In this document: positions 8,434-16,572 of the stretch, piece after piece
Position numbering within the stretch: the first letter of the stretch is position 1
How the letters are laid out: each line of letters starts with the position of its first letter
Origin: DTPS01 sp049591295
GTDB taxonomy: Bacteria > Acidobacteriota > UBA4820 > DSQY01
Length of the DNA: 64,000 bases
Reading direction: 5' to 3'
NCBI GenBank assembly: GCA_049591295.1
Contig: JBAWEQ010000130.1
Location: 1 to 64,000, forward strand
Made by a program: the position numbers and the translations under genes
The notes under the pieces: model-generated
The model's database searches: none
Told to the model about the DNA's origin: nothing
Seen by the model: the letters and a program-made list of their open reading frames with translations, nothing else

Positions 8434-8817
8434 ATGGAGCACCGAATGGGGGAGTGGGCCATGGAATTTCCGGCGGCGATCACCGTGACCGACGCCGATG
8501 GGGTCATCGTGGAGATGAACGCCTACTCGCTGGAGTCTTTCGCGCGAGATGGGGGGGCGGCGCTGCTCGGCACCCAGGTCCTGGATTGTCACCCCGAGCC
8601 TGCGCGCACCAAGACCGCCCGGCTTTACGAAGTGCGGCAGCCCAACCACTACACCATTCGGAAGAACGGGCGCCGCAAGATCATCCATCAACTGCCGTGG
8701 TACCGGAAGGGTGAGTTTGCCGGATTCGTCGAAATCTCCATCCCCATTCCCGATGAGCTTCCCCATTTCGACCGGGACTCAGAGGACAAGCGGGCGGCGG
8801 CTGCCGACGGGGAATAG
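8434..8817 (+). CDS. Small stand-alone PAS-domain protein
   Basis: A 127-residue protein consisting mainly of one PAS-like fold: FPAAITVTDADGVIVEMNAYSLESF at the start, LLGTQVLDCHPEP in the middle, and a closing beta stretch WYRKGEFAGFVEISIPI. It has no attached kinase, cyclase or DNA-binding domain and no signal peptide. It may be a ligand or redox sensor module or a partner of another protein; the ligand is unknown. GGAGG lies upstream of the ATG, and TAGAAT at about 8405 could be a -10. The next gene is a flavin disulfide reductase 100 bp downstream on the same strand, so a redox link is possible but inferred. Confidence 0.65.
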   Translation: MEHRMGEWAMEFPAAITVTDADGVIVEMNAYSLESFARDGGAALLGTQVLDCHPEPARTKTARLYEVRQPNHYTIRKNGRRKIIHQLPWYRKGEFAGFVEISIPIPDELPHFDRDSEDKRAAAADGE

Positions 8818-8917
8818 CCGCACGAGGCGCGGGCGTCGTCCAAGCGGCGGCCCGCGCGGCGATGCGGGGCTAGGGCCGCGGCAGTTCAAGGCCGCGAGAG
8901 ACGGGAGCGGAGGCGTC

Positions 8918-10363
8918 ATGGCGCGATACGACGCGGTCATCCTGGGGGCTGGCGCGGCGGGTCTGGCCGCGGCCAGGGGGCTGGGCAGGCTCGGTGCGCG
9001 GGTCGCCCTCGTCGAGAAGGAGGCCCTGGGCGGGGACTGCATCACGTGGGGATGCGTGCCCAGCAAGAGCTTTCTGCACGTCGCTCGCATGCTCAACGAG
9101 GTGCGATCGGTCGGACGAGTGGGGATCGGCGTGGGTCCGGTACGGTTCGACTTCGCCGCCGCGCGGCGCTATGTGGCGCAGGTCCAGGACACGCTGACCC
9201 ACCAGGACACGCAGGAATTTCTCCGCAGCCAGGGCGTCGAGGTGCTCTTCGGACAGCCCCGGTTCCTGAGTCCGAACCGGATCGGGGTGGAGGGGCGGGA
9301 GTTGCCCGCACGCCACGTGGTGATCGCCACGGGGGCTCACGCCGTGGCCCCGCCCATCGAGGGGCTGGCGGAAACCGGATTCCTGGACAGCCGTTCGGCC
9401 CTTCAGATCGAAACCCTTCCGCGGTCGCTGCTCATCCTGGGAGGGGGACCCATCGGGACGGAGTTCGCCCAGATGTTTCAACGGATGGGAGTGTCCGTGA
9501 CGGTGGTGGAATCCAACGCCTGCCTCTTGCCCCGCGAAGAGCCGGAGGCCGGCCGGTTCCTTCTGGACATCCTGGTGAAGGAGGGCGCCCGTTTTCTTGG
9601 AGAGCGCAGGGCCGTTCGTGCGGAAAGGACGAAGTCCGGAAAGGCCCTCGTCCTCCAGGGAAAAGACGGTCGGGAGGAGAGCGTCGAAGCGGAGGAGATC
9701 CTGGTGGCCACGGGCCGCGCCCCCAACGTGGAGGGCCTGGAGCTGGAGAGGGCCGAGGTCGCCTTCGACCGGCACGGGATCACCGTGGACAACACCATGC
9801 AGACGACGCGGAGAGGGGTGTGGGCCATCGGCGACTGCAACGGCCTCTACCAATTCACCCACATGGCCGAGCACGAGGCCGGAGTCTGCGTCAAAAACAT
9901 CATCCGCAGCCGCCTTCTGCCCTTCCTGCTGGAGCGCATGCACTTCCGGGCCGTGGCGTGGGTGACCTTCACGGATCCCGAGGTGGCCCACTGCGGACTG
10001 ACGGAGGCCGAGGCCAAGGAGCGGGGCATCAAGCATCTCGTCCTCCGCTACAATTTCGACCACCTGGACCGCGCCGTCATCGAAAACGAGCCGGGCGGCG
10101 TGGCCAAGGTAATCACGGACGGCCGGGGCCGGTTGCTGGGGGCCCACATGGTGGGGGCTCACGCGGGGGATCTGCTCCAGGAGCTCGTGCTGGGGGTGAG
10201 GATGGGGCTCAAGGTCATGGACATCTCGCAGACCGTGCACCCCTATCCCGCCTTCGTGCAGATGGCGAGGCGCGCCGCCAACGTCTATTACATCCAGACC
10301 ATCTATGAAAATCCGCGCCGGGTCGCCCTGCTTCGCTGGTTGGGCGGCTTCGGGAGGGCCTGA
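8918..10363 (+). CDS. FAD-dependent NAD(P)-disulfide oxidoreductase (MerA/dihydrolipoamide dehydrogenase-like)
   Basis: A 481-residue class I flavin disulfide reductase. It has an N-terminal FAD dinucleotide fold (VILGAGAAGLAAARGLG) and the redox-active pair GGDCITWGCVPSK (Cys41 and Cys46). A second nucleotide fold follows (LLILGGGPIGTEFAQMF), then the FAD motif VWAIGDCNG and a dimerisation domain. The C-terminal active-site region reads HPYPAFVQMARRAANVYY rather than the HAHPT of dihydrolipoamide dehydrogenases, so it belongs with the broad MerA-like group. No metal-binding HMA domain or C-terminal CC pair is present, so mercuric reductase activity is unlikely. The frame is open upstream, but MARYDAVILG is the natural start. 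No pyruvate dehydrogenase or mer genes are nearby. Confidence 0.85.
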   Translation: MARYDAVILGAGAAGLAAARGLGRLGARVALVEKEALGGDCITWGCVPSKSFLHVARMLNEVRSVGRVGIGVGPVRFDFAAARRYVAQVQDTLTHQDTQEFLRSQGVEVLFGQPRFLSPNRIGVEGRELPARHVVIATGAHAVAPPIEGLAETGFLDSRSALQIETLPRSLLILGGGPIGTEFAQMFQRMGVSVTVVESNACLLPREEPEAGRFLLDILVKEGARFLGERRAVRAERTKSGKALVLQGKDGREESVEAEEILVATGRAPNVEGLELERAEVAFDRHGITVDNTMQTTRRGVWAIGDCNGLYQFTHMAEHEAGVCVKNIIRSRLLPFLLERMHFRAVAWVTFTDPEVAHCGLTEAEAKERGIKHLVLRYNFDHLDRAVIENEPGGVAKVITDGRGRLLGAHMVGAHAGDLLQELVLGVRMGLKVMDISQTVHPYPAFVQMARRAANVYYIQTIYENPRRVALLRWLGGFGRA

Positions 10364-10369
10364 ATTCTC

Positions 10370-10390
10370 GATCGGCCGCCTAAGCCGATC
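10370..10390 (+). terminator. Hairpin after the disulfide reductase gene
   Basis: GATCGGC and GCCGATC form a perfect 7-bp stem with loop CGCCTAA, 6 bp after the stop codon. No T-run follows, so termination is plausible but not certain. Confidence 0.4.
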
Positions 10391-10986
10391 ATCCCTGATC
10401 CTCCAAGCCTCAGGAGCGCCCTAATCTACCGCAGCTTTAAAGAGCGGCGCGGACCTTTGCGGCTGGAAGGGCCTGTCGATATGCCCGCGGAAGGGCCTGG
10501 AATACCTCCAGAGAACCCAGAAGAGAGGGTAGTCATTTTGCCCATCGTTGGCCTTGGAAGGGAAGCTTTGGCGCAGGGAGCGCACCCGGGCGGCCGGGGA
10601 AAATCTGTTGGTGGTGGTAGCTTGATAAATGTTGAAGTCGAAGGATGTTCGTGGGGAAATAACTGGAAAGTGTACTTCAGGATATGGCCCTCACGGCCGC
10701 CAACATCGCACGGTTGTTCTTCGAGCCGCACCCCGGCTGAAAGCCATTCCGGTTCTCGACGCTCTGCACCCGACGGGATCCAGGGAATGGTCCTCGCCAT
10801 GGTCCGGCGCGCTGAGGAGGGGAGGCCGCGATCCCCACAAGGCTACGCTTTGCCACTTGAGATTTCTGGGGCGGGCGACGGCGGCACCATGACAGGGGGA
10901 CAGAGATGAATCCGCCGACTCTGCAGAATCTCAAGCGAGAAGGCGAGTCGGTGAGGCGAAGGGTGGTGGCCACCATCCCCCAACAT

Positions 10987-11015
10987 AAAACGGGAGGAGC
11001 TGGCGCCCCTCCCGT
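10987..11015 (-). terminator. Rho-independent terminator of the cold-shock gene
   Basis: On the minus strand ACGGGAGG and CCTCCCGT enclose a GC-rich loop and are followed by TTTTATG. This strong stem with a T tract lies about 30 bp beyond the stop codon of the cold-shock gene. Confidence 0.8.
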
Positions 11016-11044
11016 CTCGTGACTTCACTCTATGCGGAGCAGCG

Positions 11045-11251
11045 TCACTCCTGCAGCAGCTGCACCTGATCGGCCTGGGGGCCCTTGCCGCCCTCCTTGA
11101 CCTCGAAGGTGACTCGGTCCCCTTCGGTCAGCTTCCGGAATCCGTCGCCGATGATCCCGCTGTAGTGAACAAAGACGTCCTTGCCCTCGTCCATGGTGAT
11201 GAAGCCGTAGCCCTTCTTCTCGTCGAACCACTTCACCGTACCCTTGGCCAT
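11045..11251 (-). CDS. Cold-shock protein (CspA family)
   Basis: A 68-residue single cold-shock domain, the standard length. MAKGTVKWFDEKKGYGFI contains the RNP1 motif KGYGFI, followed by RNP2 as DVFVHY. It binds single-stranded RNA/DNA as an RNA chaperone. The ATG at 11249-11251 is preceded by TAAGGAGTGATC, which fixes the start over an ATG two codons upstream. The gene stands alone, with its own promoter about 50 bp upstream and a clear terminator downstream. Whether it is cold-induced or constitutive cannot be seen; the leader is about 45 nt, much shorter than the E. coli cspA leader. Confidence 0.95.
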   Translation of the reverse strand: MAKGTVKWFDEKKGYGFITMDEGKDVFVHYSGIIGDGFRKLTEGDRVTFEVKEGGKGPQADQVQLLQE

Positions 11252-11302
11252 GATCACTCCTTACAGAACGCTCCCTTCGGCGAACCGGTCACCGGAGACG
11301 AA

Positions 11303-11332
11303 AAAATAGCACCGCCGTTTTTCGGGAGTCAA
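11303..11332 (-). promoter_or_regulatory. Promoter of the cold-shock gene
   Basis: Minus-strand TTGACT (11327-11332), an 18-bp spacer and TATTTT (11303-11308) lie upstream of the cold-shock gene. The predicted leader is about 45 nt. Confidence 0.6.
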
Positions 11333-11382
11333 GGAGTCCCGGAGGTGGCCTGAAACGGCTCGGGTCCGCGGCCTGGGGCGCG

Positions 11383-11411
11383 TTGACAGGGCATCACTGC
11401 CGGGCTACACT
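11383..11411 (+). promoter_or_regulatory. Promoter of the pyr operon
   Basis: TTGACA (11383-11388), a 17-bp spacer and TACACT (11406-11411) form a near-consensus sigma-70 promoter. It leaves an untranslated leader of roughly 127 nt before pyrR. Confidence 0.8.
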
Positions 11412-11417
11412 GCCGGC

Positions 11418-11544
11418 GCTTGGGGCATGGTCACGGGGTTGCTCGCTCACGGCCAGAGAGTTTCTACGCGGGTATCGGTTCCAGCGGGAAGGCTCCGGTT
11501 TCCTTGAGTCCCGCGTCCATCGCCCCGCTTTTCGAGGAGTGCCG
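11418..11544 (+). promoter_or_regulatory. pyr leader with candidate PyrR-binding element
   Basis: The leader contains GGCCAGAGAGTTT (11451-11463), which matches most positions of the PyrR-loop consensus UCCNGNGAGGYU. Flanking CTCGC and GCGGG can pair below it. Farther on, AGCGGG near 11484 can pair either with a nearby CCCGC or with CCCGCT immediately before TTTT at about 11530, which could give alternative folds. The upper stem is weak (wobble pairs), so this is a candidate only. Confidence 0.35.
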
Positions 11545-12117
11545 ATGAAGCGCAAGACTCTGTTCGATGCGGCGGGAATCCAGCGTTCCCTCGGGCGCCT
11601 CGCGCTGGAGATCACGGAGCGGCTTCAGGGGTGCGAAGGGGTGGTGCTGATCGGGATCCACCGGCGGGGTGTCCCGCTGGCCCAGCGCATCGCCCGGCTG
11701 CTCGAGAAGGCCGAAAAGGCGAGGGTCCCCGTGGGAAGCCTGGACATCAACCTCTATCGGGATGATTTCTCGACGGTGGGAGCGGCGCCCGTTCTCAGGG
11801 GAACCCAGGTGGACTTCGACATCAGTGGAAAAACGGTGGTCCTAGTGGACGATGTGCTCTTCACGGGAAGGACCGTGCGGGCGGCGCTGGATGCTCTCGT
11901 GGACCTCGGCCGGCCGGCGCGGGTCCAGCTCGCCGTGCTGGTGGATCGCGGACACCGGGAATTGCCCATCCAGGCCGACTACGTCGGTCTCTCTCTGAAC
12001 ACGCGCAGGGAGGACCACGTGGAGCTGCTCCTGAAGGAGACGGATGGGGAAGACGCCCTCATCCTGGAAAGCACGGCATCAGCCGCGCGAGCGGGTTCGG
12101 AGGGAAAACGTCCATGA
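11545..12117 (+). CDS. pyrR: PyrR, pyrimidine operon regulator / uracil phosphoribosyltransferase
   Basis: A 190-residue member of the PRTase fold. VVLVDDVLFTGRTVRAAL is the PRPP-binding loop with the paired aspartates, and VLIGIHRRGVPLAQRIA and NLYRDDFS are characteristic PyrR segments. In this family the protein binds a conserved loop in pyr mRNA leaders in response to UMP/UTP and often has weak uracil phosphoribosyltransferase activity. The ATG is preceded by GAGGAG. It is the first gene of pyrR-pyrB-pyrC-radA, and its stop overlaps the pyrB start (ATGA). A candidate binding loop lies in its own leader, consistent with autoregulation. Confidence 0.93.
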   Translation: MKRKTLFDAAGIQRSLGRLALEITERLQGCEGVVLIGIHRRGVPLAQRIARLLEKAEKARVPVGSLDINLYRDDFSTVGAAPVLRGTQVDFDISGKTVVLVDDVLFTGRTVRAALDALVDLGRPARVQLAVLVDRGHRELPIQADYVGLSLNTRREDHVELLLKETDGEDALILESTASAARAGSEGKRP

Positions 12118-13052
12118 GCTTCTCGCACAAGCATCTGATGGGTATCGAGGAGCTCTCGGCCGAGGACATCGCCCTCATCCTCGACACGGCGGAGAAGATG
12201 TCGGAGGTGTCGAGGAGGCCCCTGAAGAAGGTCCCCGCCCTGCGGGGTAAACTGGTGGTCAACCTCTTCTTCGAGAACTCCACGCGCACCCGCTCCTCCT
12301 TCGAGATCGCGGAGAAACGCCTCTCGGCGGACACCTTGAATTTCTCGGCCAGCACCTCCTCCCTCCAGAAGGGCGAGACGCTGGTGGATACGGTCCTCAA
12401 CCTGGAGCGCATGCAGCCCGATTGCTACGTGATCCGCCACGCGAGCCCCGGCACCTGCCAGCTCATCCACCCGTTCACCAAGGCGGCCCTGGTCAACGCG
12501 GGCGACGGCACCCACGAGCACCCCACGCAGGCCCTGCTGGACGCCATGACGATCCGGCAGAAGAAGGGCGATTTCAAGGGGCTGGAGGTCCTCATCTGCG
12601 GCGACATCAGCCATTCCCGGGTGGTGCGTTCCAACATCTTCCTCCTGAGCAAGATGGGGGCCAAGGTGACGGTCTGCGGGCCGGCGACCTTCATGCCGCC
12701 GCACCTGGAGAGCCTGGGGGTTACGGCCACGACGGACTTCGAACGCGCGCTCGGAGGCAAGGACGTGGTCATGATGCTCCGAATCCAGATGGAGCGGCAG
12801 ACCAAGGGGCTCTTCCCCTCCCTGCTCGAGTACTACAAGACTTTCGGGCTTACCGAGGAGCGCCTGAGGCTGGCCGACAAACAGGTGATCGTCATGCACC
12901 CTGGCCCCATCAACCGGGGCGTCGAAATGGCCTCCGAGGTGGCGGACGGTCCCTACTCGGTGATCCTGGACCAGGTGGAGAACGGAGTGGCCGTGCGCAT
13001 GGCCGTCCTCTACCTTCTTCTGGGCGGGAGCGAAGATGAAGCGGCTCATTAA
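12114..13052 (+). CDS. pyrB: Aspartate carbamoyltransferase catalytic chain
   Basis: A 312-residue enzyme joining carbamoyl phosphate and L-aspartate to N-carbamoyl-aspartate, the committed pyrimidine step. The carbamoyl-phosphate loop FFENSTRTRSSFE is intact. HPTQALLDAMTI and HPGPINRGVE, the latter in the aspartate domain, are also typical. No regulatory pyrI gene follows, so the enzyme is probably of the type that lacks PyrI or associates with dihydroorotase. The adjacent, overlapping pyrC fits the second option, known from Aquifex-type ATCase-DHOase complexes, but that is inference. It overlaps pyrR by 4 nt and pyrC by 17 nt. Confidence 0.97.
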   Translation: MSFSHKHLMGIEELSAEDIALILDTAEKMSEVSRRPLKKVPALRGKLVVNLFFENSTRTRSSFEIAEKRLSADTLNFSASTSSLQKGETLVDTVLNLERMQPDCYVIRHASPGTCQLIHPFTKAALVNAGDGTHEHPTQALLDAMTIRQKKGDFKGLEVLICGDISHSRVVRSNIFLLSKMGAKVTVCGPATFMPPHLESLGVTATTDFERALGGKDVVMMLRIQMERQTKGLFPSLLEYYKTFGLTEERLRLADKQVIVMHPGPINRGVEMASEVADGPYSVILDQVENGVAVRMAVLYLLLGGSEDEAAH

Positions 13053-14322
13053 GAACGGACGCGTGGTCGACCCGCAGTCGGGCACCGACGACACGCTGGA
13101 CATCCTGCTCGACGGGGGCCGGATCGCGCGCGTGGAGAAGAGGATCCCGGAAAAGGGAGCGGAGGTCTTCGACGCCACGGGCATGGTGGTGGCCCCGGGA
13201 TTCATCGATATGCACGTCCACCTCCGGGAGCCCGGATTCGAGCGCAAGGAGACCATCGCGAGCGGCCTCGCGGCCGCTCTGGTGGGAGGCTTCACGGGCG
13301 TCTGTTGCATGCCCAACACGCGTCCCGTGAACGACAACGCCTCGGTGACGCAGTACATCCTCGACAGGGCCCGATCGTGCAGCCCGGTCCGTGTCTATCC
13401 CATCGGGGCGGTCACCAAGGGCTCCAAGGGCGAGGAGTTGGCTCCGTACGCCGAGATGAGGGAGGCGGGCGTTCGGGCCGTGTCCGACGACGGCCATCCC
13501 GTGGCCAGCTCCGCCGTCATGCGCCGCGCCCTGGAATACGCGGGCTCCCTGGGCATGCTGGTCATCGACCACTGCGAGGACCTGGAGCTGGTGGGCGACG
13601 GCGTCATGAACGAGGGCCCCGTTTCCGTTCGCCTTGGGCTCCACGGCATCCCCGCCGAGGCCGAATCCATCCCGGCACGAAGGGACATCACCCTCGCGCG
13701 CCTGACGGGCCAGCGGGTCCACATCGCCCACGTCTCCACCAGGCTCGTCGTGGAGGCCATCCGCGCAGCCAAGAAGAAGCGGGTGCCGGTGACGGCGGAG
13801 GCCACCCCCCACCACTTCTCCCTCACCGAGGCGGCGGTGCTCGGCTTCGACACGAACGCCAAGATGAACCCGCCCCTCCGCGAGCAGGATGACGTGGACG
13901 CCGTCATCGAGGGGCTGGCCGACGGGACCATCGACGCCATCGTCACGGACCACGCCCCGCACGCCTATGAAGAGAAGATGGTGGAGTTCGACCGCGCTCC
14001 CAACGGCATTATCGGTCTCCAGACTGCTGTGCCTCTGGCCCTGGACCGGCTGGTGCGCACCGATCGCATCTCCCTCAAGCGCATGGTGGATGCCTTTTCC
14101 TCGGCGCCCGCCCGGCTCCTCGGGCTGGACGGCAAGGGCAGGATCCAGGAGGGGGCCGACGCCGACCTCACGATCTTCTCCCTCCGCAAGGAGACCTGTC
14201 TCGCCCCGGGCGACATCAAGTCGCTGAGCAAGAACAGCCCCTTCCTGGGCATGAAGCTGAAGGGGGCCGTGCTGGCCGTGATCATCGCGGGGGAGATCTA
14301 CTCGGCGGCGAAAAAGGGCTGA
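13036..14322 (+). CDS. pyrC: Dihydroorotase
   Basis: A 428-residue amidohydrolase catalysing N-carbamoyl-aspartate to dihydroorotate. The metal-binding motif DMHVHLREPG, the following FTGVCCMPNT, and the later TDHAPHAYEEK segment with its catalytic aspartate are all present, so this looks like an active class I (multifunctional-type) dihydroorotase rather than an inactive PyrC'. The start lies inside the end of pyrB, a 17-nt overlap indicating coupled translation. The carA, carB, pyrD, pyrE and pyrF genes are not in the window. Confidence 0.96.
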   Translation: MKRLIKNGRVVDPQSGTDDTLDILLDGGRIARVEKRIPEKGAEVFDATGMVVAPGFIDMHVHLREPGFERKETIASGLAAALVGGFTGVCCMPNTRPVNDNASVTQYILDRARSCSPVRVYPIGAVTKGSKGEELAPYAEMREAGVRAVSDDGHPVASSAVMRRALEYAGSLGMLVIDHCEDLELVGDGVMNEGPVSVRLGLHGIPAEAESIPARRDITLARLTGQRVHIAHVSTRLVVEAIRAAKKKRVPVTAEATPHHFSLTEAAVLGFDTNAKMNPPLREQDDVDAVIEGLADGTIDAIVTDHAPHAYEEKMVEFDRAPNGIIGLQTAVPLALDRLVRTDRISLKRMVDAFSSAPARLLGLDGKGRIQEGADADLTIFSLRKETCLAPGDIKSLSKNSPFLGMKLKGAVLAVIIAGEIYSAAKKG

Positions 14323-14349
14323 GGCGGGAGGCCGGGAACATCCCCGGCC

Positions 14350-15708
14350 ATGGCCATGAAAAGCGATACCGTTTTCGTCTGTCAGGCCTGCGGAACGCAG
14401 AGCCCCAAGTGGCTGGGGCGCTGCCCCGGCTGCGGCGAGTGGAACAGCCTGGTGGAGGAGACCAGCGCGGAGCCGGTTCGCTCCGCCAGGGGCAAGCCCC
14501 CGGCGCAGGCCATTCGCCTCGCGGAGGTCCACCCAGAGGAGGGCCGGAGGCTCGGCACGGGTTCGCCGGACCTGGATCGGGTGGTCGGCGGCGGGCTCTT
14601 CCCGGGCGGCGTGGTGCTCCTGGCCGGCGATCCCGGCGTGGGCAAGTCCACCCTCCTCCTCCAGATCTTCGGCGAACTGGCGAAAGAGCGGGCCGTCCTG
14701 TACGCCAGCGGTGAGGAATCGCTGGCCCAGGTGGCCGGGCGGGCTCACCGCCTCGGTATTTCCGGCGAGCGGCTCCACCTGATGGCGGAGACCTCCGTCG
14801 AGGCCGTCCTCGCCGAGGTGGAGCGGCTGGCACCGGCGGTCCTGGCGGTGGATTCCATCCAGACCAGCTCGGTCGGGAGCCTGTCGGGGGGGGCCGGCTC
14901 CCTGGCCCAGGTCCGGGAGAGCTCGGCGCGGTTCATCGACGCGGCCAAGCGGCGCGCCATGCCCGCCCTCCTCGTCGGGCACATCACCAAGGAGGGCATG
15001 ATCGCCGGACCCAAGGCCCTGGAGCACATGGTGGACACGGTGCTCTACCTGGAGGGGGAGCGATACAGGCACCTGCGCGCGCTCCGGGCCCACAAGAACC
15101 GCTACGGGGCCACCTCCGAGATGGCGCTCATGGAGATGACCACGGAGGGGCTGAAGGCCGTGGAGAACCCCTCGGAGGCGCTGCTGGCGGACCGCCCCGT
15201 GGACGTTCCGGGCTCCGTCATCGGCGTCTCCCTCCAGGGCACGCGGCCGCTGCTCTTCGAGATCCAGGCGCTCACCTCACCATCCGCCTTCGGCCTGGCC
15301 AAGAGGATGAGCCTGGGGCTGGATCGCAACCGGGTCCAGCTCCTCTCGGCGGTCCTCGAACGCTCCATGCGCATCACCCTGGGAGACCGGGACCTCTTCG
15401 TCAACGTGGTGGGAGGCGTAGAGGTGGAGGAGCCTGCGCTGGACCTGCCGCTCTGCCTCGCGGTCGCTTCGGCCTACCGCGGCGTGGCCCTACCTTCAGA
15501 CCTGGCGGCCTTCGGTGAGGTGGGGCTGGCGGGGGAGGTGAGGGGCGTCGGGTCTCCCCAGCCCCGGATCGCCGAAGCGGCCGCGCTCGGCTTTCGGCGC
15601 TGCGTCTTGCCGGCCTCCGACGCCAGGCGCCTGGAGCCCGCATCCGGTCCAATGGCCCTTACTCCGGTGGCCACCCTGTCGGAGGCCATCGAACATCTCT
15701 TTCCGTAG
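14350..15708 (+). CDS. radA: DNA repair protein RadA (branch-migration ATPase)
   Basis: A 452-residue RecA-like protein that processes recombination intermediates. It has an N-terminal C4 zinc finger (CQACGTQSPKWLGRCPGCGEW, with CxxC pairs), Walker A GDPGVGKSTLLLQ, a RadA motif reading KNRYG (KNRFG in most members), and a C-terminal Lon-protease-like domain of about 150 residues (VNVVGGVEVEEPALDLPL). Two in-frame ATGs lie at 14350 and 14356; no clear ribosome site decides between them. It lies 27 bp after pyrC and probably rides the pyr transcript. A strong hairpin follows the gene. Confidence 0.94.
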   Translation: MAMKSDTVFVCQACGTQSPKWLGRCPGCGEWNSLVEETSAEPVRSARGKPPAQAIRLAEVHPEEGRRLGTGSPDLDRVVGGGLFPGGVVLLAGDPGVGKSTLLLQIFGELAKERAVLYASGEESLAQVAGRAHRLGISGERLHLMAETSVEAVLAEVERLAPAVLAVDSIQTSSVGSLSGGAGSLAQVRESSARFIDAAKRRAMPALLVGHITKEGMIAGPKALEHMVDTVLYLEGERYRHLRALRAHKNRYGATSEMALMEMTTEGLKAVENPSEALLADRPVDVPGSVIGVSLQGTRPLLFEIQALTSPSAFGLAKRMSLGLDRNRVQLLSAVLERSMRITLGDRDLFVNVVGGVEVEEPALDLPLCLAVASAYRGVALPSDLAAFGEVGLAGEVRGVGSPQPRIAEAAALGFRRCVLPASDARRLEPASGPMALTPVATLSEAIEHLFP

Positions 15709-15749
15709 TTTCTTGAGCCAGTACGGCCATTTGTGGGCGGAGGAAGCGT

Positions 15750-15776
15750 CGGAGGGGGACGACCGGTCCCCCTCCG
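15750..15776. terminator. Strong hairpin between convergent radA and lipoprotein genes
   Basis: CGGAGGGGGAC and GTCCCCCTCCG form an 11-bp perfect stem with a 5-nt loop GACCG. It lies between two genes that converge on it, so it could end transcripts from both sides, though no T-run is present on either strand. Confidence 0.55.
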
Positions 15777-15792
15777 GTGCCCTGCGCGGCGG

Positions 15793-16323
15793 TTACTTGG
15801 CGGCCGTGGCCGGAGCCTGGTGGGCGGGTTCCATGGGGGGCGGTGCCTCCCCCACGGAGGGATGGCCGGGCGGCAGTCCGGCTCCGGAGTTCGTCTCTCC
15901 GGCGTGGCCCTCGCCTCCCTTGGGGCGAGAGGCGGTGACGGTCCAGGTCCCGTTTTGGCGGGTGAGGTCGTAGACGTAGACCATGGGGGGCATCTGGCCC
16001 TCCTTGAGGCCGTAGGACACCGTGCAGGTGGCCTTGTCTCCATCGGCCTTGATGTCGCCGACGGTCACCGTCATCTTGTCGGTATTCACGTGGCGGACGG
16101 TCTGAATGTAAGTCATGACGGCTTTCTGCATCTCCGCTTCGAGGGGCGATGCGGCGGGCTGTGCCGCCGTCGGCGCCTGCTCCTGGCCGGAGGGTGCGGC
16201 CTGTGGCGCGGGCTTGTTTTCCGCGGCGCTCCCGGCGGGAGCAGGCGCCTTCTGGCAGGCCGCCGCGATGACAAGAACCAGGGGAAGGGTAAGGGTCACG
16301 GTTCGAACCACACTGCTCTTCAT
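15793..16323 (-). CDS. Putative lipoprotein, function unknown
   Basis: A 176-residue exported protein. MKSSVVRTVTLTLPLVLVIAAAC is a signal peptide ending in a lipobox-like cysteine. An alanine/proline-rich linker of about 40 residues follows, then a small globular part containing YIQTVRHVNTDKMTVTVGDIKADGDKATCTVSYGLKEGQ, and a Pro/Ala-rich tail. The central part looks like a small beta-rich domain, but I do not recognise a family. GGAG lies 9 nt upstream of the chosen ATG (16321-16323); an in-frame ATG five codons earlier is less well placed. It is monocistronic and divergent from the DUF4097-like lipoprotein. Confidence 0.65.
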   Translation of the reverse strand: MKSSVVRTVTLTLPLVLVIAAACQKAPAPAGSAAENKPAPQAAPSGQEQAPTAAQPAASPLEAEMQKAVMTYIQTVRHVNTDKMTVTVGDIKADGDKATCTVSYGLKEGQMPPMVYVYDLTRQNGTWTVTASRPKGGEGHAGETNSGAGLPPGHPSVGEAPPPMEPAHQAPATAAK

Positions 16324-16451
16324 CGGCAAGCTCTCCATGGGGAAAAAGACTCTCGTCTGGAACACCTGCAACCTTTGAGCGGCCCAGGCACGCCGGCGGC
16401 CAAAGCCACGGGGTTGGGCACGGCAACGTCCGCGCACTCGTCTCCCTACGC

Positions 16452-16481
16452 AGTGTAGCGCAAAGCCATTCCTGGCTCCAA
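16452..16481 (-). promoter_or_regulatory. Candidate promoter for the minus-strand lipoprotein
   Basis: Minus-strand TTGGAG (16476-16481), an 18-bp spacer and TACACT (16452-16457) would give a leader of about 120 nt to the lipoprotein start. Confidence 0.5.
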
Positions 16482-16572
16482 GGTGACCTGCCGCCAGGAA
16501 TCGAGATGAGGGTGAAACCTTGGCGGCCCCTCTCCCGTTAAATGAAATTGAGGTGATGGTGGAGGTGCTCGC

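Larger units (their letters stand above)
10364..11044. other. 680-bp stretch without a supportable gene
   Basis: Between the disulfide reductase and the cold-shock gene I find no frame with family features, a good ribosome site and sensible codon use. It contains a 7-bp hairpin just after the reductase stop and, at the far end, the terminator of the cold-shock gene. Translated fragments such as one around 10680-10800 could be remnants of a decayed gene, but no homology is recognisable. An unannotated small RNA cannot be excluded. Confidence 0.5.

Noticed and set aside
10457..10909. 150-codon frame in the gene-poor stretch
   Set aside because: No ribosome site, no family resemblance and proline/serine/arginine-rich composition typical of non-coding GC-rich DNA.
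10906..11022. 38-codon frame with a GGGGGACAG upstream
   Set aside because: It reads straight through the cold-shock terminator hairpin and has no recognisable product.
12910..15093. 727-codon minus-strand frame opposite pyrC and radA
   Set aside because: Shadow of two well-supported plus-strand enzymes; low-complexity Gly/Arg/His-rich product without motifs.
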